Of a DNA stretch of 64,000 nt, positions 8,902 through 17,702 are shown piece after piece. Position 1 is the first letter of the stretch. The number at the start of each line of letters is the position of its first letter. Where the stretch lies: positions 124,001 through 188,000 of the forward strand of contig NZ_MDKC01000013.1 of the NCBI RefSeq assembly GCF_001712755.1, written 5' to 3'. Below the pieces are notes generated by a model that was not told where the DNA came from, did not search any database, and worked only from the letters and a program-made list of their open reading frames with translations. The DNA is from Gottfriedia luciferensis (lineage in GTDB: Bacteria > Bacillota > Bacilli > Bacillales > Bacillaceae_G). The position numbers were made by a program, and so were the translations under genes.

Positions 8902-11049
8902 GTGAGTTCAATATTCGAAATCTATTTTCGTGATGTAAAGCGGGTTATAACAAATTGGGCAGCATTGATGATTATCATTGGTTTAATTATCATGCCCTCA
9001 ATGTATGCATGGTTTAATATAAAGTCTTCTTGGGATCCGTACGGCAATACAAAGGGCTTAAAGATCGCAATAGTAAATGAAGATCGTGGTGCTACGGTCT
9101 TAAATAATAAAATTAATATCGGCAACGAAGTAATACATTCTTTAAAACAAAATCCTTCTTTAGGCTGGAGGTTTACAAGTAAGCAAGTCGCAAATGAAGG
9201 GGTTAAACAAGGAAAATATTACGCTAGTATTTTAATTCCAAATGATTTTTCAAATAAAATTAGCACGGTTTTAACAGATCATCCACAAAAACCTGAACTA
9301 GTTTATCAAGTTAATGAAAAGCTGAATATAGTTGCTCCGAAATATACTGAAAAAGGTGCAACCAGTATTGCGGATGAGATTACAAAGAAATTTGAAAAGA
9401 CCGTAAGTAAGGAAGTATTGCAGGAGTTTAATAAAATAGGAATTGACTTACAAGCAAATTTACCTGAAATAAAAAAATTTGAGCAAATGGTTTTTAAGCT
9501 TGAAAAAGATTTACCGGAAATAAAGAAAACTGTGAATACAGCCTTAAATGACTATAAAAAAGTACAAAGCGTTATTCAAACTACAAAAAAAGACATGGAA
9601 TTGATTAATAACATCGTAGCAAATAGTGAGAAATTAATGGCAAGTTTAAGTGGGTTTTTTAATCAAATTAACAAAGCAATTCAAGATTCAACTCCATTTA
9701 TTAAAGAGACACTTAACCTACTTCAAAACCAGTCTGTTGTTATACAAAGTACATTATCACAATTACAGAATCAAACGATTAGTAAAGACGAGTCCATGAG
9801 GCTATCAAATGAAATCGGAAAAGTACTACCGAATTCAAAAAATATGGTTACTTCTTTAAATCAAGTGCTTCAATCGTTTAATAGCTTAGGTACTACAGCA
9901 GATTTTAGTAAAGATATTAGTTCATTAAAAGATCTAGAAGCAGACTTAATGATGATTCAAAATGAAAATTCTCAATTAAAAAGTGCAATACAAAGCGGAA
10001 ACGGTCTACCGAATGATTTACTTCAAAAAATGAATGAGAGCGCGACAAGTATAAATAACAAAATAAACAGTTTAACTGGAAATTTTGATCAAGATTTAGC
10101 TCCAAAAATAAGTGAAGCTTCAAGATTAGTGAATGAATCATTAAAAAATACTCAGACTGTTTTAGCTGATGCAAAAACAAGTATACCTATAATAAAAGGT
10201 GTTCTCCAGGACACATCAAATTTATTAGCAACCAAAAAAGGTGATATACAACAATTAGTAAATGAATTACCAATAATTGAAGCGAAAATAAAAAAAATTG
10301 CTAATGAAATTAGAAAGGCTAATGCAAAAGGAAACATCGAGGATTTAATTAATTTTCTACGAACAGATATAGAAAAGGTTAGCGATTTTTATTCGAACCC
10401 AATCGTAATAAAAAAGGAGCGAATGTTTCCAATACCGAATTATGGTACAGGTTTGACCCCTTTTTATACAACATTGTCGTTATGGGTAGGAGCTTTATTA
10501 ATGGTATCGTTATTAACAACTGAAGTTCATGAAGAAAAGCCATATAAAAGTAGAGAAGTTTATTTCGGAAGACTATTGACCTTTATAACTATAGGGGTAT
10601 TACAGACATTAGTAGTGACAACGGGTAACTTCCTGATATTAGGGACTTATGCAGCAAATAAAGGTTATTTTATCTTATTTGCACTATTGATTAGCATTGT
10701 ATTTACGATTATTGTCTATACGCTTGTTTCGGTTTTCGGAAATATTGGGAAAGGCATCGGTATTATCTTTCTGGTTCTCCAAATATCTGGAGCGGGAGGA
10801 GTTTATCCGATTCAAGTAACTCCGCCATTTTTCCAAAAAATAAATCCGTTTCTACCTTTTACCTATGCATTAAGCTTGTTAAGGGAGGCGACTGGTGGAA
10901 TCGTTTGGGATACCATTTATAAGGACCTTCCAATACTAGTTCTTTTTGTCGTCATTGCAATTATATTGGGGGTAGGTCTTAAAGCAACTATTAATAAAAG
11001 AGCAAGTAAAGTTGCTGATCTTTCCAAGAAGAGCAGACTTATTCATTAA
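8902..11049 (+). CDS. yhgE: YhgE/Pip-family membrane protein
   Basis: This 715-residue protein has the YhgE/Pip layout. It starts FEIYFRDVKRVITNWAALMIIIGL with one transmembrane helix near residues 16-38, then the conserved YAWFNIKSSWDPYGNTKGLKI and VNEDRGATV. A long extracytoplasmic coiled-coil-like region (about residues 150-500, rich in N, Q, K and L) leads to five or six C-terminal helices (about 530-700) of ABC-2-permease type. Homologues include B. subtilis YhgE, the phage-receptor proteins Pip and YueB, and mycobacterial MmpL-like exporters by fold only. The function is unproven, probably export or envelope related. The GTG start has AGGTGAG upstream. It lies downstream of, but is terminated apart from, an ABC-2 exporter. 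Confidence 0.88.
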   Translation: MSSIFEIYFRDVKRVITNWAALMIIIGLIIMPSMYAWFNIKSSWDPYGNTKGLKIAIVNEDRGATVLNNKINIGNEVIHSLKQNPSLGWRFTSKQVANEGVKQGKYYASILIPNDFSNKISTVLTDHPQKPELVYQVNEKLNIVAPKYTEKGATSIADEITKKFEKTVSKEVLQEFNKIGIDLQANLPEIKKFEQMVFKLEKDLPEIKKTVNTALNDYKKVQSVIQTTKKDMELINNIVANSEKLMASLSGFFNQINKAIQDSTPFIKETLNLLQNQSVVIQSTLSQLQNQTISKDESMRLSNEIGKVLPNSKNMVTSLNQVLQSFNSLGTTADFSKDISSLKDLEADLMMIQNENSQLKSAIQSGNGLPNDLLQKMNESATSINNKINSLTGNFDQDLAPKISEASRLVNESLKNTQTVLADAKTSIPIIKGVLQDTSNLLATKKGDIQQLVNELPIIEAKIKKIANEIRKANAKGNIEDLINFLRTDIEKVSDFYSNPIVIKKERMFPIPNYGTGLTPFYTTLSLWVGALLMVSLLTTEVHEEKPYKSREVYFGRLLTFITIGVLQTLVVTTGNFLILGTYAANKGYFILFALLISIVFTIIVYTLVSVFGNIGKGIGIIFLVLQISGAGGVYPIQVTPPFFQKINPFLPFTYALSLLREATGGIVWDTIYKDLPILVLFVVIAIILGVGLKATINKRASKVADLSKKSRLIH

Positions 11050-11148
11050 TCGTTTGAAAAATAAATTCATATAAAAATCATTGAACTGTTTTACCAAGTG
11101 CTATAACATAGATAAAAGTTATATCTTTATAGCTTTTAGGAGAAGTAG

Positions 11149-12084
11149 GTGTTTTGTATGAAATTATCAGTTGTTGTGTATTGCTATAACAATGGAGAAA
11201 ATTTTGAGAGATTTCACGTTAATTTATCAAATACAGTAAAGTTACTTAAAGAAGATTATGAAATTATTTATATAAACGACGGAAGTGATGATGATACACT
11301 ACTAGCACTTCAAGTTGTTGCAAATCATAGCAGTCATTTGAAATATATCTCGTTTACTCGCCGCTTTGGAAGAGAGGGAGCAATTAGTGCTGGGCTTGAA
11401 CATGCAAAAGGCGAGGTAGTCATCCTAATGGATGGAAACTTTGTACATCCACCCAATGTTATTTTAGAGATGATGGATGAATACAAAAAAGGACATAACC
11501 ATGTAGTTGCATCGAAAAAAATAGAGAATTCAGTTCTAAAAAAAGCAAAAAAAGGCATTTTTGAGAAGGTTGTTAAAAAATTTGTGGACCCTGATATTTT
11601 GCAAAACGAATCAGATTTTCGTTTGTTAAGCAGAAAAGTAGTAAATGCTATTTTAAGCATGCCAGAATCAAACCGCTATTCAAAAGGTATTTTTAACTGG
11701 GTTGGTTATAAAATAAAAACGATTGAGTATGAAATAACATCAAGAATCATTAACAAAGAGACAGAGGTCAAAAGACTAGATTCAATAAAAAGAGCCATTG
11801 AATATATATTGTGCTTTAATACAAGGCCATTGAGGTTGTTAACGAAAGTCGGGTTATTATTAATTGGAATAAGTATTGTAATCTTTATTATGATGAGCTT
11901 TAAAGTTCTTTTTGTTGGGATTAGAATTCCTGGTTTATATACGATCTCAAACTTCATTATGTTATTTGGCGGAGTTCAAATCTTGATGATTGGAGTATTA
12001 GGCGAATATTTAGGTAAGATTTATTACGAAACAAAGAGAAGACCCCAATATATCGTTGAGGCTTCAAGCTATGATGAAAAATAA
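11149..12084 (+). CDS. GT2 membrane glycosyltransferase with atypical DxD
   Basis: A family-2 glycosyltransferase of 311 residues with two C-terminal transmembrane segments (about residues 225-247 and 260-285), like the B. subtilis CsbB/YkcC/YkoT undecaprenyl-phosphate sugar transferases. It has the nucleotide-binding YINDGSDDDT near residue 43, GREGAISAGLEHAKG, and the acceptor-side DFRLLSR. The usual metal-binding DxD (normally MDADLQDPP) reads MDGNFVHPP, so its second aspartate is lost. Start choice: GTG 11149 lies six bases after AGGAG; ATG 11158 is a possible alternative. No flippase or sugar-nucleotide gene is adjacent. Confidence 0.85.
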   Translation: MFCMKLSVVVYCYNNGENFERFHVNLSNTVKLLKEDYEIIYINDGSDDDTLLALQVVANHSSHLKYISFTRRFGREGAISAGLEHAKGEVVILMDGNFVHPPNVILEMMDEYKKGHNHVVASKKIENSVLKKAKKGIFEKVVKKFVDPDILQNESDFRLLSRKVVNAILSMPESNRYSKGIFNWVGYKIKTIEYEITSRIINKETEVKRLDSIKRAIEYILCFNTRPLRLLTKVGLLLIGISIVIFIMMSFKVLFVGIRIPGLYTISNFIMLFGGVQILMIGVLGEYLGKIYYETKRRPQYIVEASSYDEK

Positions 12085-12107
12085 ATATTACGATATGATA
12101 AATTTGG

Positions 12108-12141
12108 AAATTCGGCAAGAATCTTGTCGAATTTCTTTTTT
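12108..12141 (+). terminator. Terminator of the GT2 gene
   Basis: A 12-bp stem AAATTCGGCAAG / CTTGTCGAATTT (one G-T pair) and T6. Confidence 0.85.
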
Positions 12142-12196
12142 CGTTACATAATATTTAAAGATAGAATAATATTTTAATGAAAGCTTGGAGAATAAA

Positions 12197-13180
12197 ATGG
12201 GGAGTATTTATAAAGCTATTCCGGGGGTAGTTCTTTGCCTTATTATTGCACTTACTAGTGAAACACTTTCTTATCTATTGCCTGTTGGAGCAGCTACATT
12301 TTCAATAATAATTGGATTGATTGTCGGTAATACAGTACACTTAAAGTCTTATTTTGAAGGTGGTAGAAAGTTTGCTGAAAGTAAATTATTAGAGGTCTCA
12401 ATATTTTTATTAGGGGCAACGATCAGCATTCAAATGATTAGCTTACTAGGATTAAAAGGAATTTTGTTAATCGTGACACAAATGTGTTTAGTCATCATTT
12501 TTACGATTTGGTTTGGTGAAAAATTAGGTTTTGGTTTAAATTTTAGCTATCTAATGGCAAGTGGAAATGCAGTTTGCGGTTCATCAGCAATTGGCGCAAC
12601 AGCCCCAGCTATACAAGCCACGCAAGAAGAAAAGGGACTGGCTGTCACACTTGTAAATATGATGGGAACAGTCTTAATGTTTATTCTGCCTTTAATAGCA
12701 TCTGTATTATATCACTCAGAAACATTGCCTACCTCCGCACTAATCGGAAGTACATTACAATCAGTGGGACAAGTAGTTGCGAGTGGTAGTTTAGTGAATG
12801 ATGAAGTAAAGAATTATGCCACTTTATTTAAACTGATTCGAGTAGTTTTTTTAGTTTTTGTAGTTTTTAGCCTATCTACTATAAAAAGAAGGCACATAGC
12901 AGAGGAATCTATTGAAAAAGTAAAAATTCAATTTCCTTGGTATGTAATTGGATTTGTGATCCTTTGTGTTTTTTATAGTTTAGGATTACTACCGAGTTGG
13001 GCTGCGAATTTTTCAAATAAGACTAGTCACTTATTTGAAATTATTGCACTCGCTGCAATAGGTTTAAATGTAAATTTAAAAATGATCATTAAACAAGGGA
13101 AGTCACTTTCACTTTATGCATTAAGCATTGTAGGTTTTCAAATCATCATCGCAATTTTGCTTATTCAAGTAATCTATTAA
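12197..13180 (+). CDS. yeiH: YeiH/UPF0324 family transporter, putative sulfate exporter
   Basis: A polytopic membrane protein of 327 residues with about ten helices. The family signature appears as SGNAVCGSSAIGATAPAI near residue 125, with GTVLMFILPLIA afterwards and a C-terminal GLNVNLKMIIKQG. The family is annotated as putative sulfate/sulfonate exporter, with E. coli YeiH as prototype; the substrate is not experimentally fixed. I chose ATG 12197, six bases after TTGGAG; the upstream TTG at 12185 is part of that ribosome site. ung follows shortly downstream, so the two may be co-transcribed. No cysteine regulator is adjacent. Confidence 0.87.
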   Translation: MGSIYKAIPGVVLCLIIALTSETLSYLLPVGAATFSIIIGLIVGNTVHLKSYFEGGRKFAESKLLEVSIFLLGATISIQMISLLGLKGILLIVTQMCLVIIFTIWFGEKLGFGLNFSYLMASGNAVCGSSAIGATAPAIQATQEEKGLAVTLVNMMGTVLMFILPLIASVLYHSETLPTSALIGSTLQSVGQVVASGSLVNDEVKNYATLFKLIRVVFLVFVVFSLSTIKRRHIAEESIEKVKIQFPWYVIGFVILCVFYSLGLLPSWAANFSNKTSHLFEIIALAAIGLNVNLKMIIKQGKSLSLYALSIVGFQIIIAILLIQVIY

Positions 13181-13257
13181 TAATCGTGAAACAACGACAA
13201 GAAACAACAAATCATATCTATTTCTCGGGAAATTTCGTCAGGAAAGGTGGTATTTCA

Positions 13258-13926
13258 TTGCTTCAACTATCATCAAATTGGAGAGAAAAATTAAAACTAG
13301 AATTTGAAAAATCGTATTTTAAAGATTTATTGCAATTTCTTGAAAAAGAATACAAGGAACAAACAATATACCCTGCCAAAGAGCATTTATTTCAGGCTTT
13401 AAACGAGTGTTCATACGAAGATTGTAAAGTAGTGATTATTGGACAAGATCCTTATCATCAGCCAGGTCAAGCGCATGGGTTAAGTTTTTCTGTATTACCG
13501 GGAGTGAAAATACCGCCTTCTTTAAGAAATATTTATAAGGAATTAAATAGCGATTTAGGGATAGAAATACCAACGAGCGGTTACTTAATTAAGTGGGCGA
13601 AGCAGGGGATTTTATTATTAAATACTGTTTTAACTGTTCGTGAAGGGGAACCAAATTCGCATAAAAATAAAGGATGGGAACTATTTACTAATACAATCTT
13701 ATCCGAGTTAAATAAGCAAGATCGTCCAATTATTTTTGTTCTATGGGGTAAACATGCTCAAGCTAAAGAAGAATTGATTACGAGTAACCACCATGTAATA
13801 TTAAAATCACATCATCCAAGTCCATTGTCAGCTAGTAGAGGATTCTTTGGAAGTAAACCATTTTCACAAATTAACCAAAAACTAGTAGAACTTCAACTAG
13901 AACCGATTGACTGGACAGTAGAGTAG
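13258..13926 (+). CDS. ung: Uracil-DNA glycosylase
   Basis: Family-1 uracil-DNA glycosylase of 222 residues that removes uracil from DNA to start base-excision repair. The water-activating motif GQDPYHQPGQAHG contains Asp64, the uracil pocket includes LLLNTVLTVREGEPNSH, and the catalytic-loop HHPSPLSASRGFFG contains His186. I place the start at TTG 13258, seven bases after AAAGGTGG, giving the B. subtilis-like length; the in-frame GTG at 13186 would add 24 unrelated residues. B. subtilis also has ung next to ywdI-ywdK, although the adjacent ywdH is replaced here by a HAD hydrolase. Confidence 0.96.
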   Translation: MLQLSSNWREKLKLEFEKSYFKDLLQFLEKEYKEQTIYPAKEHLFQALNECSYEDCKVVIIGQDPYHQPGQAHGLSFSVLPGVKIPPSLRNIYKELNSDLGIEIPTSGYLIKWAKQGILLLNTVLTVREGEPNSHKNKGWELFTNTILSELNKQDRPIIFVLWGKHAQAKEELITSNHHVILKSHHPSPLSASRGFFGSKPFSQINQKLVELQLEPIDWTVE

Positions 13927-13942
13927 TCTATAAATGAGATTT

Positions 13943-13976
13943 AAAGAAGGGTTGTTGTGATCAACCCTTTCTTGTA
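13943..13976. terminator. Terminator between convergent ung and HAD genes
   Basis: AAGGGTTG / CAACCCTT stem with a seven-base loop, A-rich before and T-rich after (TTTCTTGTATTTATT). Confidence 0.75.
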
Positions 13977-13980
13977 TTTA

Positions 13981-14793
13981 TTACTTATTACTTAATATAA
14001 ACTTTTCAACAACTTTAGCGACGCCATCTTCGTTATTTGTAGCAGTGACATAATCTGCTTGTTGCTTTATTTCTTCAGGAGCATTTCCCATCGCAACGCC
14101 TAGTCCCGCAAACTTAATCATCGGTAGGTCATTATATCCATCTCCTACTGCGATTACTTCGTCCTGTCGAATTCCTAAAATTTGAATTAAGTGATTTAGA
14201 CTTTTACCTTTATCTACTTCACTGTTCGTTAATTCTAAAAAGAATGGCTTTGAGCGCATGACACTAATTTTACCTTCAAGCTCTTTTTGAAGTATTTTTT
14301 CAACTTGAGCTAATTTTTCTGGATCCTCCAACATTAAGAGTTTTACAACATCATTTTGCACATGCTCGGTAAAGCTGCTTACTTCTTTAATAGGCATGCC
14401 TGTGAGCTGGCCTTCAATATCAGTATATTGATTCCCTTTTTCTGTAATAATATCATTTTCAACATATGTATGAACGAAGACGTTATGTTTCTTACTAAGC
14501 TCATAAAGTTCATGTGCTTGCTCTTTTGTTAGTGTACATTCATAAACATTATTTTTTGTTTGATAATCAGTAATGATTCCTCCATTAAATGATAGGACAT
14601 AGCTACCATAATCATGAAGTAATAGTTCCTCAGCTAACTTATGCATAGCAAAGGTTGGTCTGCCAGAAGCTAACACTACTTTTACACCCATATCTTGAGC
14701 TTTGAGTAAAGCTTCCTTCGTTTTTTGAGAAATAACATGTTGGTCCGTTAAAAGCGTGTCATCGATATCCAAAACGATCATTTTATAGTTCAA
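13981..14793 (-). CDS. Cof-type HAD phosphatase
   Basis: A 270-residue HAD-superfamily hydrolase of the Cof/IIB subclass. Motif I is VLDIDDTLLTDQH with nucleophile Asp9 and acid Asp11; motif II is VLASGRP; Lys211-like KG lies in SEVDKGKSLNHL; motif IV is AVGDGYNDLPM. The inserted alpha/beta cap spans about residues 85-190. These enzymes dephosphorylate sugar phosphates or flavin precursors in the cytoplasm, and the substrate cannot be told from sequence. It faces ung and is divergent from ywdI; no operon partner. Confidence 0.92.
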   Translation of the reverse strand: MNYKMIVLDIDDTLLTDQHVISQKTKEALLKAQDMGVKVVLASGRPTFAMHKLAEELLLHDYGSYVLSFNGGIITDYQTKNNVYECTLTKEQAHELYELSKKHNVFVHTYVENDIITEKGNQYTDIEGQLTGMPIKEVSSFTEHVQNDVVKLLMLEDPEKLAQVEKILQKELEGKISVMRSKPFFLELTNSEVDKGKSLNHLIQILGIRQDEVIAVGDGYNDLPMIKFAGLGVAMGNAPEEIKQQADYVTATNNEDGVAKVVEKFILSNK

Positions 14794-14926
14794 ATTACAA
14801 TACCTCCTAAAAATTAACTTTTTTAGTATACCACCGTTCGAATAAAATAGTGCTTAATTTGGTTGGTATTCGCTTTCAGAAAAAAGCCATAGTATAATAG
14901 GGTTTATTGGATGGTGTTAATAAAGT

Positions 14927-15220
14927 TTGGTGGTGATTTATCTGAATATCAGTGTAGAAAAAGTAATCCAGCAAATTGAAAATGAGTTACATAAGGCAAA
15001 AGTAAGTACACAAAAACCTGGACAGTTTCGGGAAAGAATTGCCAGTATTCGTTCTTTATGTGAGTTACTTCTTGAAGACGAGAGCGGTGTAGAGGTTCCA
15101 AAGAATATAGTAACTAGTAGTATTGTTCAATCAATACCAAGTCAGCCTATTATGTCTAGACCTTCTGTTATGCCTAAATTGGACGATTCGGAACAAAGTG
15201 GATCATTATTAGATTTTTAA
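14927..15220 (+). CDS. ywdI: YwdI family protein
   Basis: A 97-codon frame (possibly 92 residues) resembling the Bacillus YwdI family in length, position upstream of ywdK, and an N-terminal helix ISVEKVIQQIENELHKA followed by FRERIASIRSLCELLLE. The C-terminal third is Ser/Pro-rich and ends LDDSEQSGSLLDF. Function unknown; no signal peptide or membrane segment. The start is uncertain: there is no ATG. A GGTGGTGA ribosome site at 14929-14936 best fits CTG 14942, while TTG 14927 and two GTG codons lie inside or before that site. Probably co-transcribed with ywdK 18 bases downstream. Confidence 0.75.
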   Translation: MVVIYLNISVEKVIQQIENELHKAKVSTQKPGQFRERIASIRSLCELLLEDESGVEVPKNIVTSSIVQSIPSQPIMSRPSVMPKLDDSEQSGSLLDF

Positions 15221-15238
15221 GATAAAGGGGGAGAAGAT

Positions 15239-15604
15239 GTGAAGCTATTTTTCTTACTAGGTAGTATTTTTGCATTTTTAGTAATCGCATTAGGTGCATT
15301 TGGAGCACATGGACTTGAGGGGAAAATCTCTGAAAGATCACTTCAAATTTGGCAAAAGGCTGTTCAATATCAAATGTTCCAAACTGGTGGACTATTTATT
15401 ATTGCATTTTTAATTGATAAATTTGGTTCAACGACACAATTAATGTGGGCGGGATGGTTATCTGTAATAGGGATCATCTTATTCTCAGGTAGCTTGTACA
15501 TATTAAGTGTATCTGGAATTAAAATACTAGGTGCAATTACTCCATTAGGTGGTTTAGCATTTTTAGTAGCTTGGATATTAGTAGGAATATCAGTAATGAA
15601 ATAA
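15239..15604 (+). CDS. ywdK: DUF423 membrane protein YwdK
   Basis: A small integral membrane protein of 121 residues with four hydrophobic helices and the DUF423 fingerprint FLVIALGAFGAHGLE near the N-terminus, then WQKAVQYQMFQTGGLF and ITPLGGLAFLVAW. The family is widespread and uncharacterised. The GTG start has GGGGGAG seven bases upstream. It follows ywdI closely and ends at a strong bidirectional terminator shared with the convergent cwlJ-gerQ operon. Confidence 0.9.
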   Translation: MKLFFLLGSIFAFLVIALGAFGAHGLEGKISERSLQIWQKAVQYQMFQTGGLFIIAFLIDKFGSTTQLMWAGWLSVIGIILFSGSLYILSVSGIKILGAITPLGGLAFLVAWILVGISVMK

Positions 15605-15605
15605 A

Positions 15606-15656
15606 AAAAGTGTTCAATAAAAGTGCAATTATTGCACTATATTGAACACTTTTTTT
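15606..15656. terminator. Bidirectional terminator between ywdK and gerQ
   Basis: A long stem AAGTGTTCAATA / TATTGAACACTT contains an inner AGTGCAAT / ATTGCACT hairpin, with A-run before and T8 after; it works in both directions. Confidence 0.9.
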
Positions 15657-16042
15657 TAAAGTTGATAAGGTAAAGCTATTTCTTCGTCAAATGTGACGTA
15701 ATCTAAGTAAATTGTTAACAATATGAAAGTTTTAGTTGTATTTACATCTCTGAGTACAATATGATCACGTCCAGCTCCCATAATATACCCTACAAATACT
15801 TGTTGTTGGTGACCAGTGAACGTCATATAAACCGTAGCAATTTTCCCACGATTGGCTCTAAGTATATTTTCTACATAGGATTGTTCAAACATACTAGCTG
15901 AGGCGGTAACTTGACCTTGTTGGGTAATCATCCCCCCTGATGGAGCTGCAAATCCTTGCCCCTGTCCTGTTTGTTGTCCTTGACCTTGGGCAGGTTGCGC
16001 CGCACGATAAAGATTTGGATAATATTCGTAAGGATTACTCAA
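15656..16042 (-). CDS. gerQ: Spore coat protein GerQ
   Basis: GerQ of 128 residues, needed with CwlJ for Ca-dipicolinate-triggered germination and placed in the spore coat. The N-terminal half is Gln/Gly-rich low complexity (QGQGQQTGQGQG, residues 20-31). The conserved C-terminal domain begins near SYVENILRANRGKIATVYMTF and ends VTFDEEIALPYQL. It is shorter than the 181-residue B. subtilis protein. The B. subtilis N-terminal lysines cross-linked by transglutaminase have no counterpart: the only lysines are in RGKIA and TTKTF. It is the second gene after cwlJ, 28 bases downstream, as in B. subtilis, which supports joint sporulation expression. Confidence 0.93.
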   Translation of the reverse strand: MSNPYEYYPNLYRAAQPAQGQGQQTGQGQGFAAPSGGMITQQGQVTASASMFEQSYVENILRANRGKIATVYMTFTGHQQQVFVGYIMGAGRDHIVLRDVNTTKTFILLTIYLDYVTFDEEIALPYQL

Positions 16043-16070
16043 AGAAAAAACCTCCCTTAGTTAAATCAAA

Positions 16071-16499
16071 TTAAACACTGTAAACTTTCGGACAATCTTG
16101 AGCAGTTGGTTGATAAAAGCAATGCGACTTAAATCTCCCTGCTAGTTTTTGGTTAAACCAAGTTCCTGGGCATGAACCTGCAGGTCTGAAGAACCATAGG
16201 CCATAAGTTGCTGGCCAAAAACGCTGTCCAGCTATTACTTTTCTAGATAACTCAATATCTTGGTCTCTGGCACGTTGATAAAAGTAAGATTTTTGAACAG
16301 CTTCGAATCCACCTGGATTCTGATAAACCATATCTTTTATACTTCGAATGTCTCTAAAATCTAAGCAATCACATAAAACCCTATTAACACATACATTTCC
16401 AACCATTAACATACCTTCTACACCTTCGCCTTCAGCTTCAGCACGCATTAATCTAGCAAGCAAAGCAACCTCAGCGTCAGTATAACGAATTACAGCCAT
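16071..16499 (-). CDS. cwlJ: Spore cortex-lytic hydrolase CwlJ
   Basis: A 142-residue SleB-fold cell wall hydrolase without signal peptide or peptidoglycan-binding repeats, which is the CwlJ form. It begins YTDAEVALLARLMRAEAEGEG, with the conserved glutamate of the lytic fold, and continues MLMVGNVCVNRV and GLWFFRPAG. CwlJ degrades spore cortex during germination and depends on GerQ for localisation. It is cysteine-rich for its size. It heads the two-gene cwlJ-gerQ operon. I could not identify a clear SigE promoter by eye in the upstream 200 bases. Confidence 0.94.
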   Translation of the reverse strand: MAVIRYTDAEVALLARLMRAEAEGEGVEGMLMVGNVCVNRVLCDCLDFRDIRSIKDMVYQNPGGFEAVQKSYFYQRARDQDIELSRKVIAGQRFWPATYGLWFFRPAGSCPGTWFNQKLAGRFKSHCFYQPTAQDCPKVYSV

Positions 16500-16636
16500 A
16501 AAAAAGCCTCCTCATCCGAATTAAATATTCTGCATGAATCCCATTGGTGATCGGAAAGCGAGGACTAATTAGTTCGTTCACTACTGTAACTATATTAAAA
16601 TTGAAAGAAACATATGACATCTTTTCCAACAGGAAA

Positions 16637-16670
16637 ATAAAAAAACTTCTCAAAAAAGAGAAGTCTTTTA
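16637..16670 (-). terminator. Terminator of hemQ
   Basis: On the minus strand the stem ACTTCTC / GAGAAGT with a six-base T loop is followed by seven T. Confidence 0.8.
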
Positions 16671-16720
16671 ATTTATATACTATGATTTTTTGTATTAAGT
16701 GGATACCCTTAAGTATTCAA

Positions 16721-17467
16721 TTAAACGTAAAGATATTTTGAGAATGCATCTTCTTTTAGGATTGTTCCAACAAAGAATGAACCAAATACTCCGTAACGAG
16801 CACTTACTTCATCAAAACGCATTTCATAAATTAATTTTTTGAATTGAAGTACGTCTTCTGCGAATAAAGTAACGCCCCATTCATAATCATCAAATCCTAC
16901 AGAACCAGTAATAATTTGTTTAACTTTACCAGCGTAACCACGACCAATTTTTCCGTGGCTGTACATCATTTCTTTACGAGCAGCTGAAGGAAGCATATAC
17001 CAATTATCTTCGCCTTCACGCTTTTTATCCATTGGATAGAAGCATACGTATTGAGATTTTGGTAAAGCAGGGTAAAGTCTAGCGCGAACATGCGGATTTT
17101 GATATGGATCGCCATCTTCTTCGCTTAAGTAATTACTTAATTCAACTACAGAAACGTATGAATAAGTTGGAATCATATACTGAGATAATGTAGTTTTATT
17201 AATTTCTGTTTCAATATGTAATAACTCATCCATTGTAGGTCTTAAAACCATAAACATAATGTCTGCTTTTTGACCTAAAATATTGTAAATAGCATGGCTA
17301 CCTTCACCAGAATCAGCAACTTGATTCCATTTTGAGAAAACTTGTTGGAACTCTGTAATCGCCAGTTGACGCTCATCACTACTTAATTGTTTAAAAGCAT
17401 GCCAATCCATACTTCTAAAATCATGTAAACAATACCAGCCATCTAAAGTTTTTGCAGCTTCACTCAT
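16721..17467 (-). CDS. hemQ: Coproheme decarboxylase HemQ
   Basis: A 248-residue chlorite-dismutase-fold enzyme that converts Fe-coproporphyrin III to heme b, the last step of the coproporphyrin-dependent pathway of Gram-positives. It starts [16 protein letters not shown] and has the catalytic tyrosine region [11 protein letters not shown] and the proximal heme histidine in [14 protein letters not shown], then [17 protein letters not shown]. The start is ATG 17467 after GGGGGAT; an upstream in-frame start at 17503 adds twelve residues and lacks a ribosome site. It is divergent from pta, the B. subtilis arrangement. Confidence 0.95.
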   Translation of the reverse strand: MSEAAKTLDGWYCLHDFRSMDWHAFKQLSSDERQLAITEFQQVFSKWNQVADSGEGSHAIYNILGQKADIMFMVLRPTMDELLHIETEINKTTLSQYMIPTYSYVSVVELSNYLSEEDGDPYQNPHVRARLYPALPKSQYVCFYPMDKKREGEDNWYMLPSAARKEMMYSHGKIGRGYAGKVKQIITGSVGFDDYEWGVTLFAEDVLQFKKLIYEMRFDEVSARYGVFGSFFVGTILKEDAFSKYLYV

Positions 17468-17601
17468 TTTAAATCCCCCAAACGTTATCGTATTGATTTT
17501 CATTTATATAGCATACTACAAATAAAAGTATTTTGTAAAAACATACAAAATTATACAATATCCAAATTTAGTTAGAAAATTAGGAATTAATTTACTTTAA
17601 A

Positions 17602-17615
17602 TGATAGCGCTTTAT
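17602..17615 (+). promoter_or_regulatory. Probable cre (CcpA) site upstream of pta
   Basis: TGATAGCGCTTTAT matches the cre consensus TGWAARCGYTWNCW at 12 of 14 positions, about 90 bases before the pta start. B. subtilis pta is CcpA-activated from an upstream cre, so the position fits. Inference from motif only. Confidence 0.45.
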
Positions 17616-17702
17616 TAAATATATTATATTTTTCATTACTCTAAAAAGGTTTTATTCTAATTATGTACAAATAAAATAATTTTAAAGATTTTGGAGGCAA
17701 TT

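Noticed and set aside
16544-16741. 65-codon frame between cwlJ and hemQ
   Set aside because: It runs through the hemQ terminator and into the hemQ 3' end, with no ribosome site and no recognisable sequence.
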